Position numbers and translations under genes: made by a program. Shown piece by piece: positions 1 to 12,060 of a stretch of DNA of 64,000 bases. How positions within the stretch are numbered: the first letter of the stretch is position 1; each line of letters opens with the position of its first letter. Below the pieces are notes generated by a model. It searched no databases. It was not told where the DNA came from and saw only the letters and a list, made by a program, of their open reading frames with translations. Origin of the DNA: Dicyema japonicum (taxonomy: Eukaryota; Dicyemida; Rhombozoa; Dicyemidae); assembly GCA_011109175.1 (NCBI GenBank), contig RDEW01000027.1, forward strand, positions 395,772-459,771, given 5' to 3'.

Positions 1-755
1 TTCTTGCAGGAGCACAGAACGGTATCCTAGAAAATAATGTGTGTTGATTTGGAGTATTATAGGAACAATATTTTTTTGTTGTTTCTGCAATCGCTGAAGA
101 AGTGAAGGCGATTTTAAAGTCACATTAAATTGATAGTTTATTTCAACTCAAAAATTATTATTATTTAATAGAAATTAACTGTTTTTAAAACATCCAATTT
201 TGGATAAATTTTAATTAAATTTAATCCATAAATGGAATTTAAATAAAAATAGAAATTAATCCAATCCCTGACTAAATCCTCTGGTGAAGATTATGAAAAC
301 TAAGACGTGTGATGAAAATGGAAGAGGACGAATCTACTTTCTCACCTCTTTTCTGAAGCGGAAGCCTGTAATGGACTATTGGAGGATGGATTTGGTCGGC
401 ACATGCTGACGATCTTCCTCGGGTTCCTTCCTTGGATTAATTAGCTATGACTATTTGTTCTGTGCTTACCAAAGATTGTAAGCCTGCGGTTAATAGATAT
501 ATAAGTTAGATACTTCGAAAAACCTAATTTATTTATTCTGTTGACATAACATCAAACCGGACCGACTCCTCTGGTGGCCTTTATGTGACTGGACTCAAGA
601 ATGCGGCCCCGTAAATTCAATCAACCGCCCAGTACAATCATGCGCGGAACGAGTGAGGAACACCGGACCAAGATGAGGCATCTAATAGGGATTACGTTAT
701 AATTAGTTTGGAGCAACTGTGGTCTTGGGGTGTTAAATAATAATTCCTCCTGTGC
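1..755 (+). mobile_element. 3' end of a family J non-LTR element, left of it unrecognised
   Basis: Only about 600-755 is recognisable. It matches the reverse complement of about 37210-37340: both read a stretch with GGACCAAGATGAG or GGGCCAAGATGAG, then GGGAT(T/C)ACGT with an in-frame stop, then a CGTGGTCT- or TGTGGTCT-like block, then TTA-rich tail repeats. The shared pattern suggests the C terminus and 3' untranslated end of a non-LTR retrotransposon. Bases 1-600 hold no gene, repeat or RNA that I can recognise. Confidence 0.45.
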
Positions 756-1830
756 TCTAACATTGAAAATTTATGATGTACTAACCTTCCAAACACCTTA
801 TTCTATAAATCCTTCTCAATACTTTGAAAACTCCCCAAAATATTAACTGACCTCATTACCAAAAATAAAAGCACTACAAAATTCCCTTTCTTGTTGGAAT
901 CGGTTTTCTTTTGTCGCCTGGGATCATCGAGGAAATTCCCTTTTTCTTTAACCAAGTGATCTTGAAGCAATAAAATTAAAAAATCAATAATTTCGAAAAT
1001 CAAAGTTAATTTAAAAATCGATTATATAATTCAAATTTTTTGGTATTCTCAAGGTTTTATAGGTTCTCCGTTTTTTTCGCCCTCAGTTCTCTTGGCACGT
1101 CATCGAACTGAGTTGTTAACTCCACCAGGTGATTGGTTGCTGTAACCAAATCCTCCTAGATAGTGGATGCTCCTATTTATTCTCAACCAGCATGCTCTCT
1201 AATGTCTTCTTGATGAAGACGGATTGAATGTACGTTCTAGTTGGTGTTTCAATAGTGATAGCTCCCAAGTGAGATTTATAAGACTTAAAAAAGACACCGT
1301 CCCATGTTAAAACAATACAGAGAGCAATGAAAACCGGCTGTCCGCTTTCACTCTCTATATCTGACTATCTAGAAAATGCGGGAATCTATGGAGAATGAGA
1401 CAGTCCCCGTTTCTACCAATTCTGTTGGATCTTCGAGGACCCTGAACGAGAGCCAGAACCCGGAAAACCGGGATCACTTAGTTAGTAGTTAACTTTTAAT
1501 TTTTCTAATCCGGTGATCTTGGGGTAAAGAAAACAATAGGGATGACCTTAACTCGAGCAATAAAGTAGCTTGAGTTCTCCGGTCAATAAGTCATATTTAT
1601 GCAACTTCTCTACTTCACTGCGCTTTAATAACCCTTGAGAAGTAATTCCAATCTTGATGATTACAACTTCACCTTATCATAGACAAAAATATCAGGTTTA
1701 CTGAATTTAACCTGCATAAAAAACACAGTCCTTCCCGCTAGGAGTAGGTAAATGTTATCATTACTTAAACCCCCTTAGGCAGAACTCACATTTATTTTAA
1801 AAAGCAAGAACAGTAGTGTTAATTAATCCA
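756..1830. other. Stretch with no recognised gene; weak family J tail near 1440-1530
   Basis: I see no convincing coding region here. At about 1440-1530 the text CCGGGATCACTTAGTTAG followed by TGATCTTGGGG resembles the family J element ends seen at 600-755, 16584-16775, 35620-35720 and 37210-37340, so a short degraded copy may lie here. The rest is AT-rich without visible structure. Confidence 0.3.
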
Positions 1831-2003
1831 AGACATTGTGTTCTTGACTGTCGTTCTTCTGCACTGTTGAGACACTGATGACGACGTCACTTGTCAACCC
1901 CAAAGTAGATGTGTTGAACCTTCAACCGAATGGACAGCAGCGAGATTCGAACCGGGGACCTCATGATTTTGGTTTGGAACTTATACACTGAGGCATTATG
2001 ATG
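1830..2003 (-). repeat. tRNA-derived SINE, copy 1
   Basis: Read on the minus strand this has a pol III B-box-like block, GGTTCGAATCTCGCTGCTGT, followed by a body ending in GTCGTCATCAGT. The same order (B box, CGCTGCTGTTCACC-like stretch, GAAGGTTC, then CGTCATCAGT) occurs at 5448-5640 on the plus strand. Two dispersed, similar copies with a tRNA-like head indicate a SINE and not a functional tRNA gene. It sits directly upstream of the family A element at about 2010. Confidence 0.65.
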
Positions 2004-2009
2004 TATCTA

Positions 2010-3850
2010 CGACTATATAAGAAGGAAGGTCTACTCCAAGAGCTTTCTGAAGATTAAAGAGTCTTGCCCACCTTCAATACGGAATCTTATTCGCGAGAGG
2101 AATACTCTGAAGGCGAATCAAAGACGATGCATTAATCTGTGGGACAGGAAAACTCTGAAAAGTAGAATTGATGTGATTCAAAAAATATTACAAAAAGCTT
2201 GGAAAGTAAACGCCGAAAATAAATGGAAGAATGCAGCCTCTGAAGAATGCAGCCTCGAAAGTTAACTGGAAGAACCTTTGTCTTTGGAAAATGTACAGAA
2301 GTCTAACAAATGGAAATTTAAAGGCAAAGAATATTGTGCTGGCCGATCAAGAGGGAAGGACAATTCCCTTGGAAAAGTACCTTCAATATTAAAAAACAAC
2401 TGGAAAATATACAGGGAGTTGACCCTGTTAGTATTATACCTGAAAAATTTCAGAGATATCTAATTCTATGGATTACTCTATGGGCGATCTGGAAAGTCTG
2501 GTAGAGGAAATCATCTAGCAGAAGTCAGAACTGCTATACGCGAGTGCAAAAACAAGGCTCCCGATTCGGTAGCATTCCCATGATTATGTTTAAAGAAGGG
2601 TCTGATGAACTACTATTTGTTCTACAAAAGATGTATAACTCGAGTTTTAGGCTCGGACATGTTCCTCCGTTATGGAAGCGTTTTATTGTGAAGATGATCC
2701 TCAAACCTGGAAAGTCAAGGAAGGATCCTCTTAGTTATAGGCCAATAAGCCTTATATGTTCTACATCAAAGATTACGGAACGGATTGTATTTAAGAGATT
2801 GAATCGGTATATAGAAGAGAGTAACTTTCTACGACCTTACCAATGGGGTTTCCGTCCAGGAAGATCGTGTGGAAATTGTATTCACTCACTAAACTACGAA
2901 ATTACAAATACATTCGAGAAGAAAAGCCAATTGAGCCTTATTTGCCTTGACATCTCAAAGGCGTTCGATAGTGTGTGGCACAATGCCTTATTCTGTCAAC
3001 TCGTACGATCGAAGATATCTAAAGAAATTTTCATATGGCTGAAGGACTATTTAATGGGAGGATATCTCACGTGGTAGTCAGTGGAAATATTCGGATGGTA
3101 CATCGTTAAAAGGGGAGTGCCACAGGGATCTATCCTAAGCCCCCTGTTTTTCAACATATTTATGGAAGATTTTCCGTCACCGCAAGACGTCAGGACCAAG
3201 CTGATGATATACGCGGACGACATCTTAAATCTGGATTCGTCTCTGAAGGCATACATCTCAGAGCGGCGACTAGGAGCTTTTATCGACGAAGTCCAGGGTT
3301 GGTGCGATCGGAGAGGCATGAAACTCTCCACTAAAAAATCCAGTTACTTGAGGATAAGCAGGCCGGGCAGGCATCAGGAAGAGCCCTACACTCTTCGTAT
3401 ACCGAGAGTTTCATCCATGAAATACCTGGGGATTGCAGTAGATGGGAGAGGATCATACCTGAAAGACATCGAAGGGCAAAAAAAGAAGGCTTTGCAATCA
3501 CTGTTCTGCACTAGAAGACTAAAGTTGGATGTTGATTCCATGCTCTTTGTCTTTCGGAATATGATTCTTCCCAGACTTATTTACGGAAGCGAGGGATGGT
3601 TCTACACCCCTCGAAAGATTCTCGCCCGACTAGAGAAAACAAGGCGAGCGGCAATCAAACTATCCCTTGGAAAAAATTGTACGAAAGCCTGACTGAGGAA
3701 GAGAACAAACTTGTGAGGCCAGTATGGGAGGATATTCAAAACAGGATGCTTAACTAACTGGACTAATAATTGGATATCAAGGGAAAAAAGGGTACCCAGA
3801 TGAACAGTCCAGGCCAACCTATTCCATAACTTGCTGTTTTAATTCATTTT
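2010..3850 (+). mobile_element. Family A non-LTR retrotransposon, 5'-truncated, RT domain
   Basis: The copy begins in the endonuclease-RT linker (about 2010-2500) and runs through fingers and palm of the RT. Visible motifs are YRPISLICSTSKI and GFRPGRSCGNC near 2740-2880, LDISKAFDSVWH near 2945-2985, GVPQGSILSPLFFNIFM near 3114-3164 and IYADDILNLDSS near 3207-3242. A stop breaks the frame at about 3076-3078. RT coding fades near 3720. About 3767-3850 carries a segment also found, reversed, at 12040-12140. The elements at 9.4-12.1, 16.8-17.5, 21.9-24.2 and 48.9-49.7 kb share its motifs. The polymerase copies element RNA into target DNA; this copy is dead. Confidence 0.85.
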
Positions 3851-4190
3851 CACTGAGGCATCCAATTTTGACCTGCATATTTATCATTATTGATGTGTCC
3901 ACCCGGATTTCAACTCTCTGAGTACTGACAATAGAGTTGACAAAATGTGTCTTCAGTTTCTTTGAATTGTTGCTATGTGCACCTAACCACTTCGTTGTGC
4001 CTTCTGATTTAGTCACTGTTAAGCATCCTTTTTCAGCGTGTACTCATATAATCCACCGACTTTTTGGACCTCTTACAATGATTACATATTGAATCTTTTT
4101 AGACCTCTAACAATGGTTACAAACAAGATTCTTGTCTTGAAGACAATTGTTTCCACCAACCATTCAGCGTATCCAGTAACATGAACATTT
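3850..4190. other. No recognised feature
   Basis: A short ORF on the minus strand (3819-4016) has no recognisable motif. I see no gene, RNA or repeat here. Confidence 0.4.
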
Positions 4191-4920
4191 TCATCCTAGT
4201 AATAATCATAAAGTATAGAGTGGAGCTTTTTTCTTCTGATACTATCAATCAGGGATTTCTGTTGATGCTCCCTTATAGCAGTGAGGCTTACTTGGGAAGG
4301 GTCTATCTCGTACTTGAAAGTAAGGAATTCTGCGATTAAGGTCATATGTGCTTTCTTTGTTGTAAGGACACATATGATTCCGTCTTTCTGAGGAAATGTT
4401 CTACTTTCCAAATCAGCCGGAACTGATACAACATACATTAAGAGATATTGAAACTAGCTCTCAGTCAAGTTTAGTACAGTTTGCAGCATTGAGATTCGTA
4501 TGCACCAATCTCAAAATCCTCTTCTTCACGTTTTCCGCGATCGTCCACAAAAAATCCTGCCTCATGACGTTACTGCTGTGATCCTCTAAAACTCCTGGTA
4601 ACGATAGCCTTCATGTCCATCCAGAAATTTTCCATCCTTCATACACTCCAGGTTAGTGACAGAGTGCTCAAACTCTTCCTAAGACCAACCACACTGAAAT
4701 ATTCATAAATCTCATCCATCATCCTCAGCGTTGTATCTTCCTTCTCCGCAAATATTTTTAGGTCATCAATAAAAAGTAAATGATTGAGTGTATACAACAT
4801 CAAAGATGGATTACTTTGGGATATATACAATTTTGGAAATTTACTATTTAATGTTCTGCTCAAAAAATCCATGATTACACAAAAAGTTGTGGGATAACGA
4901 ATCTCTCTGTAATATTCCGC
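4190..4920 (-). mobile_element. Non-LTR RT fragment with FIDDLK catalytic motif (family H)
   Basis: The minus-strand ORF 4639-4872 contains HLLFIDDLKIFAEKEDTTL and YEYFSVVGL. This is the form taken by RT motif C and the following helix in non-LTR RTs that use [FY]-x-D-D-L-K in place of YADD. Downstream (to about 4196) broken frames give YRYQEF and IRISMLQTVLN-like text that fits the thumb region of the same RT type. Frames shift several times, so the copy is a pseudogene. The clade is not certain. Confidence 0.6.
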
Positions 4921-5447
4921 CGTTCAACTTAATCATCCCAATCCTTCCCTGATGAAATTTAGAATAACTTTCAATTTGCTAATTAGGCTCTTTAAATCTC
5001 CTGCTGTTGAAACTAATTTTGTTAGAAAAAAATGTATTAGTTCCTCCTCAAAACTGACATATCCAAGGTCATCTAATTCTACTAAACCTTATTGACATTA
5101 TTGATCCAAGAGTCAGAAAAAAATCAGATATCTTTACAATGGCAGCTGTGAAATATTAATAAAAATTACACACCTGTTAGTTTAAAATGTTTCATAGACG
5201 AAAGACTCAATAAAAAACTGTTTTTGCAGAATTTGCGAAGAAATAGAAAATTCGCCGGGATATTTTCTAATGACAGTCTTTGCCTTACTCATCACAAAGT
5301 TCAGACCGCCGTTCCGTTTTTATGATCTGTAAAGGTGCGAACTTCTTGATGTACTTGCAAGACTCTTGAGATTGATCGCTGCAAAATCAGACGAAACATT
5401 CCAATGTTTTGATTGCACTCAATAATGTCAAATAATTCCCATAAGTG
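4920..5447. other. No recognised feature
   Basis: AT-rich sequence without an ORF or repeat that I can name. Confidence 0.4.
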
Positions 5448-5640
5448 AATCCAGCCGGGTGGCATAGTGGTTAAGTGTCGGGCTAAAGTGTCTTAGGTTA
5501 CGGGTTCGTTTCTCGCTGCTGTTCACCTGGTGGAAGGTTCCACGCATCTACGATGCCAAAAGGGTTTGACGAGTGACGCCGTCATCAGTAAATACTTACT
5601 GCGAACTGGACTGTCTAGAAAGGACCCACACACAAGAAAA
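5448..5640 (+). repeat. tRNA-derived SINE, copy 2
   Basis: An A-box-like TGGCATAGTGGTTAAG near 5459-5474 and a B-box-like GGGTTCGTTTCTCGC near 5502-5516 stand at tRNA spacing. They are followed by CACCTGGTGGAAGGTTCC, then GACGCCGTCATCAGT, then an A-rich end near 5640. The body matches 1830-2003 in reverse. An internal pol III promoter plus a non-tRNA body is the SINE layout. Confidence 0.7.
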
Positions 5641-5689
5641 AGAAGTGAAGATCAATCCTTGGTTCTACGATTAGTTAAAATTAACTGTT

Positions 5690-5770
5690 CTTTACTTAAA
5701 TAAAGTGTGTCCTGCCTATGCGGAGCTATAAATATTATGGCTCTCGTGAAAAGGCTGTTAAAAAAATGAA
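5690..5770 (+). mobile_element. 3' end of a family B (RTE-like) element
   Basis: The text TATGCGGAGCTATAAAT followed by TTATGGCTCTCGTGAAA matches the 3' terminal segment at 62212-62282, which ends the best family B copy, and similar ends at 56265-56325 and, reversed, at 47215-47270. It marks a heavily 5'-truncated insertion. Confidence 0.6.
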
Positions 5771-5929
5771 TCCACTCTCATTACAAGACTGAAAATCAAA
5801 TAACAATAATTTAATCTCATAGAATATCATTAACTAACAGCCAAATCAAAATATTAGAAAAAACAATTATACATAATTAAGTCGACTTCTTAAAATTATT
5901 ACGCAAATTCCCAGGCTTAGAAATTCGAC

Positions 5930-7656
5930 TTTGAAGCAAAGCCATCACTGTAAATGTATATCCCCGAAACAACTACAATAACTACAACACCCAAATACCT
6001 CGTCCCACACAACTTCAGCAACAAAGTCCAAATGTGAGCTAAACTCTGGATAGTACCCGTCATTCTAGTGTACATCCAAAGCATAGACAAAACACGGACA
6101 GAAACGTACACAAATTCGAAATATTTACCAAAAACCAACTCCAATGATCCCTACAAAGCCAGAGAACATGTATGAGAGGAAACTCAGTATGACAAACACG
6201 AGTGGGGTTTTGAATACGTTTATAAGACTCTTTGAATTATTTGACTTAGAGTAGTCCTTATACATATCAGAGATGATATCCTCCAACTGGGATTTGAATT
6301 TGTCACTCAATTCCACAGTCCCCATTTTCTTTTTGAGGCAAACACGTTCACTGAATCTTGTAGATTCTTCTCGTGGACCAACTTCAACTCGTACTCGTTT
6401 ATATAAGGCTTGTCTCCGTCACATATCTGAAGTAAGTTATCAAAGTCATACTGTGTCCATGGACACTTTGTACATGTCGATGGCAATGTGCATGGCGGAC
6501 ATGTTGTTAGCCTCAGCAGTGGCTTCGTGCATTGTAGTAGGTGGGGACATATCCTCCGTTTCAAAAACTTTTAGGTAGACCTACACTTTGTATGCGTGGT
6601 ACTTTGAAATACTGTAGCAACTCCCTTGATGTGATCTCCACTCCGTCGACCTGCTTTGGCACCAGGTTTTGGCTGTCCAACAACTGAAAAGCCAAAATTG
6701 ATAAAATCCTGATAAATTCAGGTTCAATGTCTAAAATAATTTGATATAAAAAATCGAGAAATTAAAACACCAAATCAAGTGTCAAATGAACTACCTTTGA
6801 TTCTGCCGTCAAAATGGAGGGAAGAAGCCACCTTAAAGGGTGGGGCATCAAAATACACTCAATATTCTCAAAACACCCACGAATGAATTTTCTAACGTCC
6901 TGTAGCTCCTTGTGCTGTCGCTCAGTGATCTCAGAATAATCATAAATCATACACTCAGCCTTCTACTAAGAATCGTCGCCCCTCCCTCGTAGCCGTAGTC
7001 AGCTTCATACGGGTAGGCCCAGTCCCGAATGAGAAATATAAGAGACTGGAAGGGCTTGGCATCACTGATATCCATTGCCACTCGTCCATATTCAGTAAAC
7101 AGTTGTAGGTGATGTAAATCATCTTCCTGGATGTTCTGGGAAAGATTAAAGATCTAATCGTCAATTTGGAAGCAGACCATGACCGAGCTGATCATTGCAC
7201 TGAGGGCAAACACTGTGGCGCAGTCTCTTACTGTCGAATTTGAGTCAAAGGCACCCTGCGTGTCCATAAGAAAGACAGCTACCTAAAAGTCACATTTTAG
7301 CAGACTTTGGTCCCCTCTGGATTGGTGATGATAAAAGGTTCACTCCACAACAGAATTCCGGTCGTGTCTCTCTCGCTACTTCTACGTCAGCTAAAACTGT
7401 TCATTAGCTTGTTTAGTTCCTTCAACCAGTCATCCTTTTCCTTAACGTAAAGATACATTTTAACATTGTGGGAAAGAAAACGGAGAAAAAAATCGAGAAG
7501 AAATGATTTCCCTTTTCTAAATGCTCCAGCAACTGAGAGGATCATTATTTTCTTATCTTTAACTCGATTGTCAAGAAGAATGCTCTCAAGCAAGTGCTCA
7601 TTTAGCTGAAATTTGTGATCCTCGGTCACGTTAATTTGTGCTGGGAAGCCCTTCAT
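5930..7656 (-). pseudogene. Atlastin-like GTPase gene, apparently decayed
   Basis: Atlastins are ER membrane GTPases that fuse ER tubules. The ATG is at 7656. The P-loop [10 protein letters not shown] is at residues 43-52, the MDTQGAFDS (G3) motif near 7240-7270, and LIRDW (the atlastin G4) near 7030. Then come PHP, DIEPEFIR, ATAEANN and CDGDKPY, a first membrane segment LVFVILSFLSYMF near 6160-6200, and a tail resembling the post-membrane helix (FVAEVVWDEV) near 5975-6005. Introns I place: 7441-7464, 7283-7305, 7154-7177, 6930-6952, 6731-6794 (64 nt, the outlier), 6581-6602 and 6427-6451. Damage: TGA at 7387-7389 where the family has the Trp of FSWRGG; a 4-nt deficit after the PHP motif near 6840; frame slips near 6335 and around the second membrane segment (about 6060-6150). 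The family identity is certain. Whether the lesions are real decay or partly assembly error is not. Confidence 0.88.
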
Positions 7657-7659
7657 TTT

Positions 7660-9430
7660 TCTAAATTTATAATCCAACAAATATCACACTAAAGAAGTAT
7701 AACGAGTTTAAATTATTTTGACTATTTTTTGTATATAAATTTTATTTATAAATACAATTTATTAATAGTTCAATTTATAAAATGTGATCGATAAGAAACA
7801 AAGCGAACAATACTCATTTTAATTTATCAAACATTGCTGGTGATATTTCCCATGAGAGATTATTTTCTGGAGCAGTTCAAAATGGAAATTGGGCTGATTC
7901 CCGATAGGTACTGATCGAAGGCTTCTTTTCTCTGTTCACTGCTCGGAATTAACATGGCTTTATGGGGTGCCTCCCAATACTATGATGACTTATGTGGTTT
8001 ATTTGGGTGGGTTACGACCGTAGAAACTGAAAGCACTTAGATGACCTCGGTGTCCCCGGGGTTGACGAAATTACAGTTATGTCATTTAGCTTTCGTAATA
8101 ATTGACAATTTACGTGCTTCAATCTATGCACGTGATGCGCATAAACTACTAACTCTTTAAGCGTTATACTCTCAAAATTGAGATTAAATTTCCATTAATT
8201 GGTTTTTTAAGTATTTTCTATTACACTATGGCTATAAGTGTTTTTTTAATTTCTCATGTTTCTTGTGGATAAATAATGAGTCCTATTAATCTCTCACAAT
8301 CTAAAAAGCCCATATTTTTGACTAATTTGTGAGTAATTTAAAAAAGCTTTGTGAGGATTTTTCTAAAGGAAATCGAGGGCGCTAATTGAAGTATAAGATA
8401 AGTGGGGTTAACAATGATACAGCTCTATCAAAACTTCCTTAATGAGGAAGCTGAAAAAATATTCAACCTTAGGAGATCGATTAACGCTGTAGTTTTTTTA
8501 AAACCTTTGAATGGTTTGGTAGTACATAAAACAGCCGTTGCCGAGATCCAAAGTGCAATCACGGCACGACTCGGAGACCTTTAAGAGCAGTGCTGGTTTT
8601 TCCTCTTCATTGATGAGAATACAAATAGAAGGCGGGATCACCTGTCTTGCTCTCAATAATCGGTTGTGATTTTCGGTGTTTTTTAATAAAGCGTTATTGG
8701 TTTTAAAAATAAATTTTGACAAAAAACTGATTTCTAATTTTTGTGCTCTGGTTAAGTAGAGTAAAGATCAAAATTGTAAATGTAACAATGTTTTGACATT
8801 TGGCTTATGGTTGGAAAGTGAAGATTTTCTTTATTAAGAATTTTCAAGACCAACAAGAAAGTGTATAACCCAATTAATTAAATGATTCAAACTTGTAGTA
8901 ATTCCCGACGTTCTCGGAGTGGTTTTTAAGCTTATGGAAGCGTCTCCTCAAATTTCTCCAGAACTTGATCGGACTGTTCTTCTTCAGAAAAGAATAAGAT
9001 TCCTTTTGTATGGATAACCCTTTCCCCTAATGGGTTTCCTAGTTCTTTCTGGTTGACTTTTCTGAAAGGAGACTATCAATTGCTTTTTTGTAAAAATTTA
9101 ATTTTCATTATTAATCAGTGGGTAGAAAGATTTTCCTGATAGGAATCGGGAATCCATCTGAGAATTAAACTTCCTTTCTGGAGAACGTGGAGGAGTACTC
9201 AATAGTACAAAATCAAGATCCCGTCTATTGACAGGTAGAGTACCACACACAGGGTTCCTTACTGTTATCAGCATTATTTAACTTATTTTCTCACGATATC
9301 CAGAAAAATCCTAATATATTCCTCGTGACATATAAAAATGACATCGTTACCCCCACAAAGATATATCTTCCTCCTTGACCATACCGTAACCGTACCGTAA
9401 ACACTTAATTCAAAGGAATTAAGGAGTTAG
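7660..9430. other. Mostly unannotated; one unrecognised minus ORF at 8498-8722
   Basis: The minus ORF 8498-8722 (74 codons, no ATG in good context) contains ARQVIPPSICILINEEEKPA and SCRDCTLDLGNGCF. With an 18-nt GT-AG excision it could extend downstream to about 8380. I do not recognise it, and a small spliced gene or retroelement debris are both possible. The rest of the interval is AT-rich and without visible genes. Confidence 0.25.
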
Positions 9431-12060
9431 TTTAAAAGCTTGTTTACGAGTCCGCCTATGCGGCCTGGACTCTTCCGATGCACCCCATCTCCATTTTTCA
9501 TCTCGTCATAGCGTCGGATCCCATCCTCTTCTCCACAATATATTGACCGGTGCAAGAAACTTGTCTTCTTCCGTACTGAGGACATCAAATAGCTTTTTCC
9601 CCAAGGCCAACTTTATTGATGACCTCGTTTTTTTTATAAGTAACATAATTCTATCTCTTTGGCAAGAGAAAAACCATGGTTCGCATCCATACAATAACTC
9701 TGGCAGAATGATTATCATGAAGATAAACAAGAAGGTCTCTAAGCTTACGAACAACTTGCTTGTACAGAAAAGCGCTTCTTCCTTCTTCGTCTGATATACT
9801 CCATGAAGGAACCTTCCCCATCGATAACTATCCCGAGGTAGTGGAGTGAATTTCCTTTTGGAATACCAAGTGAGTAGGGTTGAGTACGATGCCTCCGTAG
9901 GAGACTGACTCTCAAGTAGCTGGACTTCTCAGTGGATAGTTTCATCCTTCTCTTGGTGCACCAGTCCTGCACTTGTACAATGAATGACTTGATTCTTCTT
10001 TCCGATAGAGTCGATTTCCCATACGTATCCGTAATCAGAATATCATCAGCGTATATCAATAACTTTGAGGGTCTCCTCCTTGCGTAAAGTAGTAAGTATC
10101 TCTCCATCACAATTGACAGGTCTTTGTCTATGTTGTCAATATCACTTCGGGAATAAGGTCCCTCCTTTCAGTTTTTGAGGTTTCTAGATATGTATCTTCT
10201 ATAGTGTTCCCAATTTAGTCTTGATAGGTCGTATCCTGTAAATACTGACTCCGTGGTGTCCGGAGCCAGGTTCAGTGACATCTCTTGGGGGTGTGGTCGC
10301 TCCCGATGTCCACATGATCATCGGTCTCTCCACATAAGTGTAGAGCAGTAGTGACACCAGGAACACCCCAAGCATGTCTCCACCGTGGTGCGTGTAGTGA
10401 TTCGTCTTCTCCGACGTCAAAATCTCGAAGCCAGTCTTATCAATCAATTTTCTTAGCCTGATTCCATCCTCGTTGGTTCCGAGGCACTCATATTCAATGT
10501 TCTTAGCATTTAGATTTCCCAGTAGAACCAACATATCATTTCTTGTGAAGAATTCTTAAATTTCTGTGAGCACTTTCTGAGGTCCTTTGAATACATTCCT
10601 CCAACGTGTATCCAACGGCCACAGCATCTCACCTCGACGGAAACAAATTCACAATGTGTATTCATAATAACTTTTGGCACACGTATCTGTAGAACATCAT
10701 TGTAGAACAATGTGGTTCCAGTACCAGCTTCTGCTCCTTCGACCCATGGTATTTCTATAGAATTGTATCCCTGTAGCATTGTAGTGTTGGTCTTTTTCAC
10801 CTTGGTCTCGTTGACCACCAGGATGTCAATCTTGGTGGACGACAGAGTAGTGCCAAATCATGACGCCTCTTCTTCAGGGATCGGGCGTTCACCAAGCTAT
10901 CTTCAGGTTTCTTTCAATTTTCTTTTTGGTGGCCCGGGCTCTCTATGGCCAGGTCCACCATTCTTCGTAAATTCCACCCTGATATGCTGCTTAGTTCCTT
11001 CGTCTTGACATTATTTCCTCCAGTTCTTTTGCAATTCTCCCTGGTAACTTTTCCCTGGGTAGCCAGGCCGACTCTCGTGGAAGAGGAGCTGGTTCGTTCT
11101 TGTTAGTTCTTGGGCCAATTATTCTTTTTGCTGGTGGTTCCACTTTGTTGGTTATAACATTCATCTGTTTTGGTTCCGTATCGTTGGTTCGGGGATTTAG
11201 CTTTCGCCTGGCCTCCACGAGCACAGGGCATCCTCATATCTTGTACCGTGTTTTGTCGATCCGAGTTAACACACTTAGGTTCAAGACCGGATCCGCATTA
11301 CACCTGGAGGTGTCATGCTCTCCCGCGCAACGAAAGCATTTCTTCTTTCCCGTGCACTGGTATGCAAAGTGACCGACCTGCTGACAGTTGTAGCAGATAG
11401 GCGGTCCTCTTCTCATCCACTCAAGAGATCATGCTTGTTCCGATGTAGAAGCCGCAGCGTATTAATGATGTGGCCTCCGATTTACTATTGATCGAGGCCT
11501 TCGCCATTGGCAGGGCCTGCGATCCTCTTGTTATTCTTCGTGACTGAAGGAGCCATCTCCTGAAGGTATTCCAAGAGGTCGTCCTCCTTCACCCAGAAGG
11601 GAAGATTCCTGAGAACAATCTCAGACGGTTTTGTCGAGATTGTCATAACAAAAAGGACAGGTCTCATTCACAGCCTCATATAGGTGGCCATGTGGGAGTT
11701 GTCCTGGAAATCCAGTCGGAAGGACCCCGATCCTCTATGGCTCATCCTCATAGTATTGTAAAACGTTTGCAATCTTTATCGCACTCATATTAGAATCGAC
11801 TGTGATCAATAGAGTCTTGTTGTCTATAAGATCAGCTTTCTTTGGTTCGTCCGTAGGTTTGCATACTTCCGTGGGGTCGGTTTCGTAGGATCAGCATGTT
11901 CTGCCTTATGAAACGTCTTGTTTTCCAAAGAGAATGACTCAGCCGTAGCACTTCCCGGAGGACGAGAAGAACTGCTGGTTTTCATTGTTGTGGCTTTCGC
12001 GGTCAGTCTTTTTCCTTTAGCAATAACCATTATTCATGATATGAAAATGAATTAAAACAA
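9430..12060 (-). mobile_element. Family A non-LTR retrotransposon with ORF1, endonuclease and partial RT
   Basis: Read on the minus strand from 12030 down this is the only copy showing ORF1. ORF1 starts MVIAKGKR at 12030, continues through an RRM-like stretch (VLRNLPFWVKEDDLLEYL, 11485-11667) and a zinc-knuckle pair (next entry), and ends near 10991. Endonuclease pieces follow: VNETKV at about 10810, VLLGNLNAKNIEYEC near 10490-10535 and a SGATTPPRDVTEPGSGHHG stretch near 10250-10300. The RT resumes only at SKLLIYADDILITDT (about 10010-10060), so the linker and the first half of the RT are missing: an internal deletion of over a kilobase. It ends near 9430. Frames break repeatedly. Confidence 0.8.
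11234..11416 (-). pseudogene. ORF1 zinc-knuckle region of the family A element
   Basis: Two CCHC-type knuckles stand side by side: CYNCQQVGHFAYQC (C-x2-C-x4-H-x4-C) and CFRCAGEHDTSRC (C-x2-C-x3-H-x4-C). Such pairs are typical of the gag-like ORF1 nucleic-acid chaperones of jockey- and CR1-type retrotransposons. The upstream ORFs (11485-11667, 11824-12030) and the downstream one (10991-11224, basic and Pro-rich) belong to the same protein but lie in other frames, so ORF1 is broken. Confidence 0.85.

Noticed and set aside
6318-6340. A 17-nt intron in the atlastin-like gene
   Set aside because: It would restore the frame, but it would remove residues conserved in the family (VFxxxKKMG), so a frameshift is more likely.
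7387-7389. TGA read as Trp in this genome
   Set aside because: The intact genes use TGG for Trp and CWF19L1 ends in TGA, so this is better taken as a nonsense change or an error.
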